From the NCBI GenBank assembly GCA_016722465.1, contig JADKJC010000013.1, forward strand, positions 372,001 to 436,000: 64,000 nucleotides of DNA, in the 5' to 3' direction. This DNA is from Chitinophagaceae bacterium. GTDB taxonomy: Bacteria; Bacteroidota; Bacteroidia; Chitinophagales; Chitinophagaceae. Each line of letters starts with the position of its first letter. Within the stretch, counting starts at the first letter, position 1. The translations under genes and the position numbers were made by a program. The notes below the pieces were generated by a model. That model saw only the letters and a program-made list of their open reading frames with translations. It was not told the origin of the DNA and made no database searches. Below are positions 1 to 9,442 of this stretch, piece after piece.

Positions 1-2
1 CA

Positions 3-2216
3 GTACAGGCATTGAAAAAACTATCAGCTGCCAAAGCCAATGTGTTGAGAGAAGGTAAGCCTTGCCAGGTTGCTACAGAAGAAATTGTTGTAGACGACCT
101 GCTGTTACTGGAAGAAGGCGAAGTAGTTGCCGCTGATGGACTGATCATTGCTGCCAATGATTTTTCGCTCAATGAATCGATCCTGACAGGGGAATCTTTT
201 GCAGTAATAAAAACTGCAGATAATAACAATACTGCCTACAAGGGAACATTGGTAACAAGTGGCAGTGCCACCCTGCAAATAATCGCTGTAGGTAACAAAA
301 CACAGTTTGGTAAAATCGGTTTGTCGCTGCAGGAAATTATTGTTGTAAAAACCCCGCTGCAGCAGCAGATCCGTGCATTTGTAAAAAATATGGTTTGGAT
401 TGGAGCCATCGCTTTTATAACGGTGATTGCTTTCAATTATTTCCAGTCCGGTGATCTTACCAAATCATTTTTGCAGGGGCTTACCCTTGCCATGAGTATC
501 CTGCCCGAAGAGATTCCGGTTGCCTTCAGCACCTTCCAGGCATTGGGTGCTTTCCGGTTGCTTAAAAGCAATATCATTGTTAAGCAACCCCAGTATGTTG
601 AAACATTGGGTTCTGCCACTGTTATCTGCTCCGATAAAACAGGCACACTTACCCAAAATAAAATGAGCATCGAATATTTGTATAACAGTATTACAAAGGA
701 TTCGGTGCATGTGAATGATACGGCTGTCATACCATTGCAATTGGTGGAATATGCGATGTGGAGCAGTGAAACTATACCCTTTGATCCCATGGAAAAAACC
801 ATTCATGAGTTGTATGGGAAAACTGCGGCTACCGATCAGCGAAAGCTATTTAAACAGATACATGAATACCCGATTGGGGGTAAGCCGCCGATGATGACGC
901 ATATTTTCAGGAATGAAGCAGGTGAAACAGTGATAGCGGTTAAAGGTGCTCCCGAAGCCATTCTGCGGCAAAGTAAACTAAGCATTGCGGAATTGAAACA
1001 TATCGAAGAACAGTCTTTGTGGTATGCAAAGAAAGGATACCGGGTACTGGGTGTTGGAAAAGGGGAGTGGAAAGAAAAAAAATGGCCGGTGTCACAGGAG
1101 GAATTTGAGTTTGAATTTTTAGGCCTTGTTGTATTCCAGGACCCACCCAAACCGGGAATGATACAAACCATTAAAACATTTAATGAAGCAGGGATACAGG
1201 TAAAAATGATCACCGGCGATTATGCCGAAACTGCAGTGGCGATTGCAGGGCAGATACAACTGGACCATAATATGGAAGTATTGACCGGAAAAGAAGTGCT
1301 GCATTTATCCAAAGAGAAACTGCAGCAAAAAGTGAAACAGGTAAACATTTATGCAAGGATGTTCCCGGAAGCAAAACTAAAAGTGATTGATGCATTAAAA
1401 GAAAATGGAGAGATTGTTGCCATGACCGGCGATGGAGTGAATGACGGGCCTGCATTGAAAGCTGCACATATTGGTATAGCCATGGGGCTGCGTGGAAGTG
1501 AAGTGGCAAAAAGTGCTGCTTCACTGATATTAACAGATGATGATCTTGCCCACATGACGGAAGCGGTGGCGTTGGGAAGAAAGATATACGACAATCTTAA
1601 AAAAGCAATCCAGTACATAGTTTCTATACATATTCCGATCATACTCACCGTAGCATTACCACTGTTGTTGAGCTGGAGATTCACTGATATTTTTTCGCCG
1701 GTGCATGTTATTTTCCTTGAACTGATTATGGGGCCCACCTGTTCCATCATTTATGAAAATGAGCCGATGGAACCCGGTACCATGCAGCGCCCCCCAATAA
1801 AAATGGGCACATCATTTTTATCATTACGGCAACTTTCCATCAGTATTGTACAGGGGCTAATGATCACTGCAGGTTGTTTGGGTATTGGTTATTATTACCT
1901 GCAGCAGGGTAGTAATGATACCCTGGTAAGAACTGTTATTTTCATTACACTGTTGTTCAGCAATGTTATTTTAACATTTGTCAACCGTTCTTTTCAGTAT
2001 TCTGTTTTCAAAACCATCACTTATAAAAATAACCTGGTGCCTTTGATTACGGGTGTAACTGTTTTATTGATTGCTGCATTACTGTACGTTCCTTTCCTGC
2101 AGCAGCTCTTCAGGTTGTCTTCAATTTCTTTTGCTATGATTGGGGTATGTATTGCAGTTGCAATGGTGAGTGTTGCCTGGATAGAGATCGTAAAAATAGC
2201 CAGGCAAAAAAAATGA
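3..2216 (+). CDS. Cation-transporting P-type ATPase, 5' end outside window
   Basis: ATP-driven cation pump of the inner membrane, P-type (E1-E2) family. The frame is open to the window edge, so the N-terminus and the first membrane helices lie outside. Counting residues from the codon at position 12, the actuator motif TGES is at 59-62, the membrane motif PEEIP at 165-169, the phosphorylation motif DKTGTLT at 208-214, a KGAPE nucleotide-binding motif lies near 316, and the hinge motif GDGVND near 473. About five hydrophobic segments follow at the C-terminus. The PEE(I)P motif and the absence of a CPx motif argue against a heavy-metal (P1B) pump and resemble the Ca2+/Mg2+-like group; the ion cannot be set from sequence alone. 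No clear terminator follows. Confidence 0.93.
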   Translation, partial: VQALKKLSAAKANVLREGKPCQVATEEIVVDDLLLLEEGEVVAADGLIIAANDFSLNESILTGESFAVIKTADNNNTAYKGTLVTSGSATLQIIAVGNKTQFGKIGLSLQEIIVVKTPLQQQIRAFVKNMVWIGAIAFITVIAFNYFQSGDLTKSFLQGLTLAMSILPEEIPVAFSTFQALGAFRLLKSNIIVKQPQYVETLGSATVICSDKTGTLTQNKMSIEYLYNSITKDSVHVNDTAVIPLQLVEYAMWSSETIPFDPMEKTIHELYGKTAATDQRKLFKQIHEYPIGGKPPMMTHIFRNEAGETVIAVKGAPEAILRQSKLSIAELKHIEEQSLWYAKKGYRVLGVGKGEWKEKKWPVSQEEFEFEFLGLVVFQDPPKPGMIQTIKTFNEAGIQVKMITGDYAETAVAIAGQIQLDHNMEVLTGKEVLHLSKEKLQQKVKQVNIYARMFPEAKLKVIDALKENGEIVAMTGDGVNDGPALKAAHIGIAMGLRGSEVAKSAASLILTDDDLAHMTEAVALGRKIYDNLKKAIQYIVSIHIPIILTVALPLLLSWRFTDIFSPVHVIFLELIMGPTCSIIYENEPMEPGTMQRPPIKMGTSFLSLRQLSISIVQGLMITAGCLGIGYYYLQQGSNDTLVRTVIFITLLFSNVILTFVNRSFQYSVFKTITYKNNLVPLITGVTVLLIAALLYVPFLQQLFRLSSISFAMIGVCIAVAMVSVAWIEIVKIARQKK

Positions 2217-2342
2217 ATAAATTCAATATTATCCTTCCGCTTGAAATATTAACCTCAATGCTTTACATTTAGGATATGAAACGATTGTGATGATTGTCAG
2301 AATCAGTCATCCGGGATCAAATTACATTTCAACCTTTGTGTA

Positions 2343-2978
2343 ATGACGAATGCTGTTTTAAAAAAGTATGTGATACTGGCCGGTGCCAGCCTTACCTGGT
2401 TTGCCGTTGTATTCCAGTTTATACTCATGCTGCAATACAGGGTGGCACCTGTACCGGAAACCGTTATCCGTTTTTTCAGTTACTTCACCATTCTCAGCAA
2501 TATTTTAGTGGCATTGCATTTTACGGGTTTATCACTGGAGAAAGGAAAGCTCTGTTCTTTTTTTCGAAGCACTTCAAATGCCACGGCCGTGTTGTTGTAT
2601 ATTTTGGTAGTGAGTATCATTTATAACACGGTGCTTCGTGGCATCAGGGACCTGCATGGCGCAGATCTTTTTGTTGATACGTTGTTACACAGCGTAGTAC
2701 CCGTTTATATGCTCCTCTATTGGGTTTTGTATATTCCTCCCGGTGGGCTTAGGGCTAAAAAGGCATTGCCCTGGCTGTGGTACCCTTTTATTTACTGTAT
2801 TTATGTAATGATAAGAGGTGCCTTTAGTGGGTTTTATCCTTACTTCTTTTTAAATGTTGATTCACTTGGGTATGCAAAAGCTTTACTTAATTGCTTTTAT
2901 GTAACAGCTACCTTTCTGGTGCTGGCATTGCTGCTGATAGGTTTTAGCAACTGGCTGGCAAAAATAGAGAAGAGATAG
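2343..2978 (+). CDS. Pr6Pr family membrane protein
   Basis: A 211-residue integral membrane protein with about six hydrophobic segments and little soluble sequence. The segment RFFSYFTILSNILVAL (about 40-56), the HSVVPVYMLLYW motif and the late IYVMIRGAFSGFYPYFF stretch match the Pr6Pr (FAR-17a/AIG1-like) family common in Bacteroidota. The biochemical role of the bacterial members is unknown. The ATG at 2343 is the first Met and opens directly into the first membrane helix. It lies 126 bp after the ATPase on the same strand, so cotranscription is possible but not shown. Confidence 0.85.
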   Translation: MTNAVLKKYVILAGASLTWFAVVFQFILMLQYRVAPVPETVIRFFSYFTILSNILVALHFTGLSLEKGKLCSFFRSTSNATAVLLYILVVSIIYNTVLRGIRDLHGADLFVDTLLHSVVPVYMLLYWVLYIPPGGLRAKKALPWLWYPFIYCIYVMIRGAFSGFYPYFFLNVDSLGYAKALLNCFYVTATFLVLALLLIGFSNWLAKIEKR

Positions 2979-2997
2979 TGAATGTTAATCTTGTGAT

Positions 2998-3774
2998 TTA
3001 TTCCCTTGTTGCCAGGTAATTATAATCCTCCATTATCTTTTCTAAAAAATCGATCGCATACATGTCGCTGGATACTTTCAATACCTCCTGCACTTTAAAA
3101 GCTACCCGGTTACACATTTCAAAATTATTCGTCTTCCTGGCCTGTGTCAATACATTTTTAACCGTATTGATATCACGGTCGCTCAGCCGCATTACTTCCG
3201 GGAAACTAACTTTGTAATCAGTTTGTGCCACCTGCATAAAAATGGTGTCTTTTACTGTGAGGTTGCTTTTGGTATTCACTACCACCGTGCCGGCAACAAT
3301 ATCACCCAGCCGCTGGCTTTTTTGTGAAACCACCATGATGATGATGGAGGTAATGCTTCCGATCAATAAGATACCGATAGCGAGGAATGGATTTCCCCAG
3401 AAAAGAAAAAAGGTTACAAAGCCCCATTCGTAAAAACGCACAAACCAACGCAGCATGATCTGCCCCAATGAAGGTTCACCTCCATCAAGACTTACTACTT
3501 TAATGTTCAACACTTTTTTACCGATGGTTTGCCCACCCATCAATAATTCGCTTGCCATGCTGTAAAAAAGCATGGGTATTAATATCACGATCATCACAAA
3601 GCCAATCCCGCCTTCACCCACTTTAAAACCCCCAAACCACAGGTAAAGCATACTGAGCATGTACAGGATGATAAGTACAAAGTCAATGAGGTAGGCCAGT
3701 AGCCGCTTGTGGAATTCGGCTACCTCAAACTCAATATCAATGTTAAAAGGTGTTGCTATCTGAATTAAAGACAT
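2998..3774 (-). CDS. RDD family membrane protein
   Basis: Inner-membrane protein with an RDD domain: the start region has AEFHKRLLAYLIDFVLI (R and D in the first helix) and a later GQTIGKKVLNIKVV motif, typical of the family. Two to three helices lie in the first half, followed by a soluble C-terminal tail of about 100 residues rich in charged helices. The frame is open further upstream to 3855, but the Met at 3774 gives the usual short N-terminus (MSLIQIATPFNIDIEFE) and avoids overlap with the divergent promoter region. It is divergent from spoIIM; RDD next to SpoIIM, MoxR and DUF58 genes is a recurrent arrangement in Bacteroidota and Actinobacteria. The function is unknown. Confidence 0.88.
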   Translation of the reverse strand: MSLIQIATPFNIDIEFEVAEFHKRLLAYLIDFVLIILYMLSMLYLWFGGFKVGEGGIGFVMIVILIPMLFYSMASELLMGGQTIGKKVLNIKVVSLDGGEPSLGQIMLRWFVRFYEWGFVTFFLFWGNPFLAIGILLIGSITSIIIMVVSQKSQRLGDIVAGTVVVNTKSNLTVKDTIFMQVAQTDYKVSFPEVMRLSDRDINTVKNVLTQARKTNNFEMCNRVAFKVQEVLKVSSDMYAIDFLEKIMEDYNYLATRE

Positions 3775-3875
3775 GCCGTAAATTAACTGTTTTACTGTAA
3801 AAAATAATACCCGGCATAAAAAATAAGAATCAGCGCTGTGTAATGTTGAATGCATTATTTCTTTATTTTTAACAC

Positions 3876-4871
3876 ATGCGTGAAGGAATGTTTATAAAAA
3901 GGAATGTTGATAAATGGAACCAGTATCAGCATGAAAAAACAAGTGATCCTGATGAAACAGCCGAGCGGTTTATCACCCTGGTGGATGATCTTTCTTACGC
4001 CAAAACATTTTACCCCCAAAGCAAGGTTACCCGGTGGATCAATGGTATCGCCGCAGGCATTTATCTCAATCTTTATAAGAACAAGAAAGAAAAATACAGC
4101 CGGGTGATCACTTTCTGGAAATATGAATTGCCTTTTTTGTTCAAACGCTACCATAAAATTTTCCTGTTCACTTTCCTGATGTTCACTGCCTTTGTTTTTA
4201 TCGGCGTTTTTAGTTCAATGAAAGATGAGACTTTTGTGAGAGGGGTATTGGGTAATGAATATGTTGATATGACAGAACAAAATATTGCCAATGGCGATCC
4301 CTTTGGTGTGTATAAAGATGAAGATCCTTTCAGAATGTTTGTACGCATCGCCATCAACAATACCCGAATTGCTTTTGTGATGGCACTCGGTGGTATATTG
4401 CTTGGAGTAGTCACGTTATACCTGATGTGGAGCAATGGACTGATGCTGGGTTGTTTTCAATACATGTTCTTTGCAAAGGGGCTTGGTATGCAATCCGTGA
4501 TGGTGATCTGGATACACGGCACGCTGGAAATACTGGCGCTCATACTATCTTCTGCCGCAGGGTTTATCATAGCAGGCAGCATCCTGTTTCCCGGAACGTA
4601 CAGCAGGCTGATTTCTTTTAAACGGGGTGTAAAAGATGCCCTGAAAATAATGATTGTACTGGTGCCGGTTTTTATTTTAGCCTCTTTTCTTGAAAACTAT
4701 GTTACCCACCTGATGAGCAATACGTATGATAAAGCAAGTAATGAAGGCCTCCCTTTATGGACAAGCGCTTCCATCCTGGCACTTTCGCTGTCATTTATTG
4801 TGTGGTACTTTGTAATTTATCCAATAATATTGCATAGAAGAATTGCAAAAAATAGTACCCTTACCAATTAA
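3876..4871 (+). CDS. Stage II sporulation protein M (SpoIIM) family membrane protein
   Basis: A 331-residue protein with a soluble N-terminus of about 85 residues and roughly six membrane helices. The helix after RYHKIFLFTFLMF and the FVRIAINNTRIAFVMALGG and IWIHGTLEILALIL segments are characteristic of the SpoIIM family. Despite the name, nothing here suggests sporulation; in non-sporulating bacteria these proteins accompany MoxR/DUF58 modules and their role is unknown. It is the first gene of a plus-strand operon, with only 16 bp to the next gene. The ATG at 3876 follows an AT-rich stretch (TTATTTTTAACAC) resembling a degenerate -7 element. Confidence 0.88.
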   Translation: MREGMFIKRNVDKWNQYQHEKTSDPDETAERFITLVDDLSYAKTFYPQSKVTRWINGIAAGIYLNLYKNKKEKYSRVITFWKYELPFLFKRYHKIFLFTFLMFTAFVFIGVFSSMKDETFVRGVLGNEYVDMTEQNIANGDPFGVYKDEDPFRMFVRIAINNTRIAFVMALGGILLGVVTLYLMWSNGLMLGCFQYMFFAKGLGMQSVMVIWIHGTLEILALILSSAAGFIIAGSILFPGTYSRLISFKRGVKDALKIMIVLVPVFILASFLENYVTHLMSNTYDKASNEGLPLWTSASILALSLSFIVWYFVIYPIILHRRIAKNSTLTN

Positions 4872-4887
4872 CCCTTATAACTGACCG

Positions 4888-5739
4888 ATGAAATCCTGTT
4901 CAATTTTGCTGGCCTTGTGTACGTTGCTTTGTTGCGGTAGCCAGGCATTTGGGCAAAGTTCAAAAGGGCATGTGTACGAAGATTCTTCTATCTTATATCC
5001 GCAGGAAGAAATAACTGCACCGGTTGAAGTGATACAGGCGCCAGGGGAAGATATCCAGGAAATTACTGACGAAGAGCCGGAACAAGCAACTGAATTCTCT
5101 GCTATTGATACCAACCTGGTTAAAAACAGTAATATTTTATCTCCAGATTCAATCAGTCTTTTAAAAAACAGCAAACAATTTGCTTACACAAAAAGGCTGG
5201 ACAGTCTTTTAAAAGACTACCGGAAAAAGCAGCAGCGAAAGGTGAATGAGACCATACAGGATAGCAGCCCTTCCTGGATCACCCTGTTTTTTACTTCCAT
5301 GGTCACTCAATTTTTATTCTGGTCATTGGCAGTATTTTTTATTGGCTTCATTGTGTACAAATTATTTTTCAGTGGCGGTTTTTTTGAGCGGCAAACTGCT
5401 AAAGCCAATATAAAAAATACAATTGAAGATGACGGCAGTCGGATAAGAGATCACAACTATGATGCACTTATAGCAAGTGCTAAAAAGGAGCAGAACTACC
5501 GGCTGGCCACCCGTTATTTGTATCTCCAGTTATTGCAGAAACTAACAGCTTCAGGCGCCATTGTATTTGCGGCAGACAAGACCAACACAGAATACTTAAG
5601 AGAGCTTACCGGTAAAACATACACGCACGATGTAGTAGCATTAACTCTTAATTATGAATATGTATGGTATGGAGAATTTGCAATTGACGCAATGCTATTT
5701 TCGAAAATAGAAACCCGGTTTAAAAACATCACTATTTAA
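4888..5739 (+). CDS. DUF4129-like secreted/membrane protein of the MoxR module
   Basis: A 283-residue protein with an N-terminal signal peptide ending at AFGQ (residue about 23), an acidic linker, a transmembrane helix at about 135-160 (FLFWSLAVFFIGFIVYKLFF) and a cytoplasmic C-terminal domain. The C-terminal part (NYRLATRYLYLQLLQKL, then KTNTEYLRELTG, then YEYVWYGEF) matches the DUF4129 pattern. Such proteins are regular partners of MoxR ATPases and DUF58 proteins, presumably in envelope protein assembly, but no direct activity is known. It sits between spoIIM and the DUF4350 gene with short gaps. Confidence 0.82.
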   Translation: MKSCSILLALCTLLCCGSQAFGQSSKGHVYEDSSILYPQEEITAPVEVIQAPGEDIQEITDEEPEQATEFSAIDTNLVKNSNILSPDSISLLKNSKQFAYTKRLDSLLKDYRKKQQRKVNETIQDSSPSWITLFFTSMVTQFLFWSLAVFFIGFIVYKLFFSGGFFERQTAKANIKNTIEDDGSRIRDHNYDALIASAKKEQNYRLATRYLYLQLLQKLTASGAIVFAADKTNTEYLRELTGKTYTHDVVALTLNYEYVWYGEFAIDAMLFSKIETRFKNITI

Positions 5740-5747
5740 CGAACTAT

Positions 5748-6962
5748 TTGAAAAGAACAATCACATATTTGGTGAGTGGGCTGCTGGCAGCAGTCCTGAT
5801 TGTTTCCTGCAATAGCGGTAGTGAATTGCCTTCCTTAAATGAAACATTTGCAAGGAATGACAAGAGCCCTTTTGGAACTTATGCTGCTTACCGTATGACC
5901 AGCCAGTTGTTTTATTACAATGATGTAAAGACATGGAAAACACCATTGGAAAAATCATTGAATGATAATTATGACAGTTCATCCTTCTATATCAACATCA
6001 GTAAAAATTTTTACCTGAGTGCAAAAGACCTGGATGCAATGCTGAGCTTTGTAAACAGGGGCAACAGTATGTTCATCAGCAGTCAGTACTTTGATACTGC
6101 TTTTTTTAAAACCATCGATATCCCGGCAAAACAACCCTCTGTACTTTTTGAGGATTTTATTGCAGACAAACTGAGACCGACTGATGTTCAGTTACAGCCG
6201 GCTTACTATTTCGATTCCAGCCTCTTTGGTTATTTTTATTTGCCATTGAATAATTCATTTGATGTTCATTCAACTGCCAACATCAAAGTGCTGGGTAATA
6301 ATGAAGATGGCAAACCAAATTTTGTGCTGGTATTTTATGGCAAAGGGCGTTTTTACCTTCATTGTGAGCCAAGGGTATTGGGAAATTATTTTATGCTGCA
6401 GAAAGACAATTATAAATACCTGCAGCATCTTTTTTCTTTCATCACCTCCGTGCCGGAGCATGTTTTTTGGGACGACTTCTACAATAAAAGAAACACCCCG
6501 CCATCAGAAGAAGAGGGGCGTTCCGGGCTGTCGGTATTGTTGCAATACCCAGCCATGGCCTGGGCATTCTGGTTAACACTCCTGCTTTTATTGTTGTACA
6601 TATTGTTTGGAAGTAAACGCAGGCAGCGTATCATCAAACCCCTTGCATCCAATGAAAATACTTCTGTTGCATTTACAGAAACGGTAAGCCGCCTGTACCT
6701 TCAGAAGAAAGACAACCGTAATATTGCAGACAAGATGATTACTTATTTTTATGAACAAATCCGCAACCAGTATTTTTTAAATACCAACCAGGTAAATGAA
6801 GAATTCATCAGCACACTGAGCCGGAAAAGCAATGCGCCACAGGAGGAGACAGCTAAATTGTTCGGCACCATTCATAAAGTGCAGCAATCTGTTGAAGTGA
6901 GCGATCAGCAATTATTATTACTCAATCATCAAATTGAAACCTTTTATAAACATAACAGATAA
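5748..6962 (+). CDS. DUF4350-like lipoprotein of the MoxR module
   Basis: A 404-residue protein starting at a TTG codon 8 bp after the previous stop. The N-terminus MKRTITYLVSGLLAAVLIVSC has a lipobox with the acylated Cys at residue 21. The first 250 residues form the periplasmic part (FGTYAAYRMTSQLFY region, typical of DUF4350), followed by a transmembrane helix near 268-288 and a cytoplasmic helical tail. The stop codon overlaps the moxR start (TAATG), which indicates translational coupling. The family is a usual member of MoxR/DUF58 operons; its function is unknown. Confidence 0.85.
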   Translation: MKRTITYLVSGLLAAVLIVSCNSGSELPSLNETFARNDKSPFGTYAAYRMTSQLFYYNDVKTWKTPLEKSLNDNYDSSSFYINISKNFYLSAKDLDAMLSFVNRGNSMFISSQYFDTAFFKTIDIPAKQPSVLFEDFIADKLRPTDVQLQPAYYFDSSLFGYFYLPLNNSFDVHSTANIKVLGNNEDGKPNFVLVFYGKGRFYLHCEPRVLGNYFMLQKDNYKYLQHLFSFITSVPEHVFWDDFYNKRNTPPSEEEGRSGLSVLLQYPAMAWAFWLTLLLLLLYILFGSKRRQRIIKPLASNENTSVAFTETVSRLYLQKKDNRNIADKMITYFYEQIRNQYFLNTNQVNEEFISTLSRKSNAPQEETAKLFGTIHKVQQSVEVSDQQLLLLNHQIETFYKHNR

Positions 6963-7939
6963 TGGAAGAAAATATTTTTGAACAGCGGATAGAACTGAAC
7001 GGGCTTTACCGCAGCATGGAAAGCATCCGCAACGAAGTAAGCAAAGTGATCGTTGGCCAGCACCAGATGCTTGACCTGATGCTGATAGGCCTGCTTTGCG
7101 ATGGGCATATATTAATTGAAGGTGTGCCCGGTGTTGCCAAAACACTCACCGCAAAACTAATGGCCAAAATTATCGATGTTGATTTTTCGAGGCTGCAGTT
7201 TACACCCGACCTGATGCCGAGTGATGTGATTGGTACTTCCATCTTCAATACAAAGGAAGGCGATTTTAAATTCAAACCCGGCCCGGTGTTCAGCAATATC
7301 GTATTGATAGATGAGATCAACAGGGCCCCGGCAAAAACACAGGCCGCCCTGTTTGAAGTAATGGAAGAAAGGCAGGTAACGGTAGACGGTGTAACACATG
7401 AAATGCGTTTTCCGTTTATCATCCTGGCAACTCAAAATCCTATTGAACAGGAAGGTACTTACCGGCTGCCGGAAGCACAACTGGATCGTTTTATTTTCAA
7501 GATAGATGTGCAGTATCCAAGCCTGCAGGAAGAGATTAACATATTGAATTCACAACAGGGCAGGAGCCAGGCACAGTTGCTGGGAGAAGTGAATAAAGTA
7601 CTTTCACCAAAAGATATTGCTGAGTTCAGAATGCTGGTGCAGTCCATTATTGTAGAACCAAAACTGGTGGAGTTTATTGCAAGGATCGTTAATGAAACCC
7701 GTAACAATCCTGCATTGTACCTGGGTGCATCGCCAAGGGCATCGCTGGCAATACTCAGGGCTTCCAAAGCAAATGCGGCTTTGAAAGGCCGTGATTTTGT
7801 AACGCCGGAAGACATTAAAGAAATAGCAGGGCCGGTATTGCGCCATCGCATTATTCTTACACCGGAAAAAGAAATGGAAGGCATCACACCGGATGAACTG
7901 ATCGATAATATTTTAAAATCTATTGAAGTACCGAGGTAA
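6962..7939 (+). CDS. MoxR family AAA+ ATPase
   Basis: Cytoplasmic AAA+ chaperone-like ATPase of the MoxR/RavA class (AAA_3). The Walker A motif GVPGVAKT is at 54-61, the Walker B region IVLIDEINRAP at about 113-123, the sensor-1 segment LATQNP near 157, and the arginine-containing LPEAQLDRF follows; the lid domain fills the last 100 residues. The length of 325 residues is usual for the family. MoxR proteins are thought to help insert cofactors or mature complexes handled by the neighbouring DUF58 (von Willebrand-like) proteins. Its start overlaps the DUF4350 stop codon. A 146-bp inverted-repeat element separates it from the DUF58 gene. Confidence 0.95.
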   Translation: MEENIFEQRIELNGLYRSMESIRNEVSKVIVGQHQMLDLMLIGLLCDGHILIEGVPGVAKTLTAKLMAKIIDVDFSRLQFTPDLMPSDVIGTSIFNTKEGDFKFKPGPVFSNIVLIDEINRAPAKTQAALFEVMEERQVTVDGVTHEMRFPFIILATQNPIEQEGTYRLPEAQLDRFIFKIDVQYPSLQEEINILNSQQGRSQAQLLGEVNKVLSPKDIAEFRMLVQSIIVEPKLVEFIARIVNETRNNPALYLGASPRASLAILRASKANAALKGRDFVTPEDIKEIAGPVLRHRIILTPEKEMEGITPDELIDNILKSIEVPR

Positions 7940-7940
7940 G

Positions 7941-8086
7941 GCCCCCTAAATCCCCCGGTGGGGGACTTTTGGAGTCTGCTATTTCTTACAGTTTTATTTT
8001 TATGTATGGTTTGAATCTTTATAAAAAAACAACTTTTTAAATTTATATACTCTTTTTAAAGTCCCCCACCGGGGGATTTAGGGGGC
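7941..8086. repeat. 146-bp MITE-like element with perfect 29-bp inverted repeats
   Basis: The left arm 7941-7969 begins GCCCCCTAAATCCCCC and is the exact reverse complement of the right arm 8058-8086. Each arm also contains its own small palindrome (CCCCC, short loop, GGGGG). The 88-bp centre is very AT-rich and non-coding. The element starts one base after the moxR stop and ends 4 bp before the DUF58 start. The motif resembles intergenic repeats I recall from Bacteroidota genomes; whether it is a mobile MITE, a REP-like element or a processed RNA hairpin cannot be told here. Confidence 0.8.
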
Positions 8087-8090
8087 TGTC

Positions 8091-9434
8091 ATGAAATTCT
8101 TCTCCAAATATATCGGCGACCTGTTTATCCCTGTAAGATTTTACTGGGTAGTATCTGTATGTATCGTCCTCTTCGTTGTTTCTTTTTATTATCCACCGCT
8201 GATGGTGTTACCAAAAAATCTCTGGTACCTGGTGCTTGTATTAACAGGCATTGATTACATCTTTCTTTTTTTTATTGGTGGCGATCCGCAGGCAAAAAGA
8301 ATGATGGCAGACAGGTTCAGCAATGGTGATGACAATAAAGTAACACTACAGGTTACCAACAACCAGCGTTTTGATGTGCAGATGGACATCATTGATGAAC
8401 TGCCGGTGCAGTTTCAAAAAAGAGATTGGCAATTAAAAGACCGTTTTAAAGCCGGGCAGCAGAAAAATATTCAGTATGCACTAAAGCCTTATAACAGGGG
8501 TGAATATTATTTTGGTAACCTTATTCTCTTTGTACGGTCGGGCCTTGGCCTGCTGATGCGGCGGCATACCATTGAGGCAACTGCAATGGTACAGGTGTTT
8601 CCTTCCTTTATGCAGTTGCGCAAGTATGAACTGCTTTCGCAAACCACCATACAGGCAGAATCGGGTACCAAGCGTCTCCGTAAGATCGGCCACAGCATGG
8701 AGTTTGAACAGATCAAGGAATATGTAAGGGGAGATGATATCCGTACCATCAACTGGAAAGCCACCGCCCGTAAAGGTTCGCCGATGGTGAACAATTACAG
8801 CGATGAAAAAAGCCAGCAGGTGTATTGCATTATTGATAAAGGAAGGCTGATGAAAATGCCTTTTGCCAACCTGAGCCTCCTGGATTATGCCATCAACAGT
8901 ACACTGGTGTTAAGCAGTGTATGCCTTCAAAAGCAAGACAAAGTAGGATTGATCACTTTTGCTAACAAGATGGGCAACCTCCTTGCTGCAGACCGAAAGC
9001 CCATACAAAAAGCGAACATCCTGCAACTGCTGTACAACCAGGAAACGGCTTTTTTGGAAAGTGATTACGAAATGCTGTACCTGCAGCTCCGCAGCCGGGT
9101 AAAACAACGCAGCCTGCTGGTATTGTTTACCAACTTTGAATCATTATCCGGATTGAAGCGGCAGTTGCCCTATCTCCGCAGTATTGCCAAACATCATTTG
9201 CTGATGGTGGTATTTTTTGAGAATACAGAACTTACCCAACTCTCCAATAAAAAAGCGGAAAACCTGGAACAGGTTTATCTTAAGACTACCGCTGAAAAAT
9301 TTGCTTATGAAAAACGATTGATTGTAAAGGAACTGCTCAAACATGGCATCTTATCCATTCTTACGCCGCCAGAAAAATTAACGGTAAATACAATCAATAA
9401 ATACCTGGAATTGAAAGCAAGGCAGGCAACATAA
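8091..9434 (+). CDS. DUF58 domain protein of the MoxR module
   Basis: A 447-residue protein with two N-terminal membrane helices (about 15-65), a beta-rich middle region, and the DUF58 signature near 205-225 (EFEQIKEYVRGDDIRTINWKATAR), followed by a von Willebrand A-like part (VYCIIDKGRLM). DUF58 proteins are the standard partners of MoxR ATPases. The ATG at 8091 lies only 4 bp after the inverted-repeat element, so its untranslated leader is made almost wholly of that element. This could affect coupling with moxR. Confidence 0.93.
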   Translation: MKFFSKYIGDLFIPVRFYWVVSVCIVLFVVSFYYPPLMVLPKNLWYLVLVLTGIDYIFLFFIGGDPQAKRMMADRFSNGDDNKVTLQVTNNQRFDVQMDIIDELPVQFQKRDWQLKDRFKAGQQKNIQYALKPYNRGEYYFGNLILFVRSGLGLLMRRHTIEATAMVQVFPSFMQLRKYELLSQTTIQAESGTKRLRKIGHSMEFEQIKEYVRGDDIRTINWKATARKGSPMVNNYSDEKSQQVYCIIDKGRLMKMPFANLSLLDYAINSTLVLSSVCLQKQDKVGLITFANKMGNLLAADRKPIQKANILQLLYNQETAFLESDYEMLYLQLRSRVKQRSLLVLFTNFESLSGLKRQLPYLRSIAKHHLLMVVFFENTELTQLSNKKAENLEQVYLKTTAEKFAYEKRLIVKELLKHGILSILTPPEKLTVNTINKYLELKARQAT

Positions 9435-9442
9435 GAAGATGT

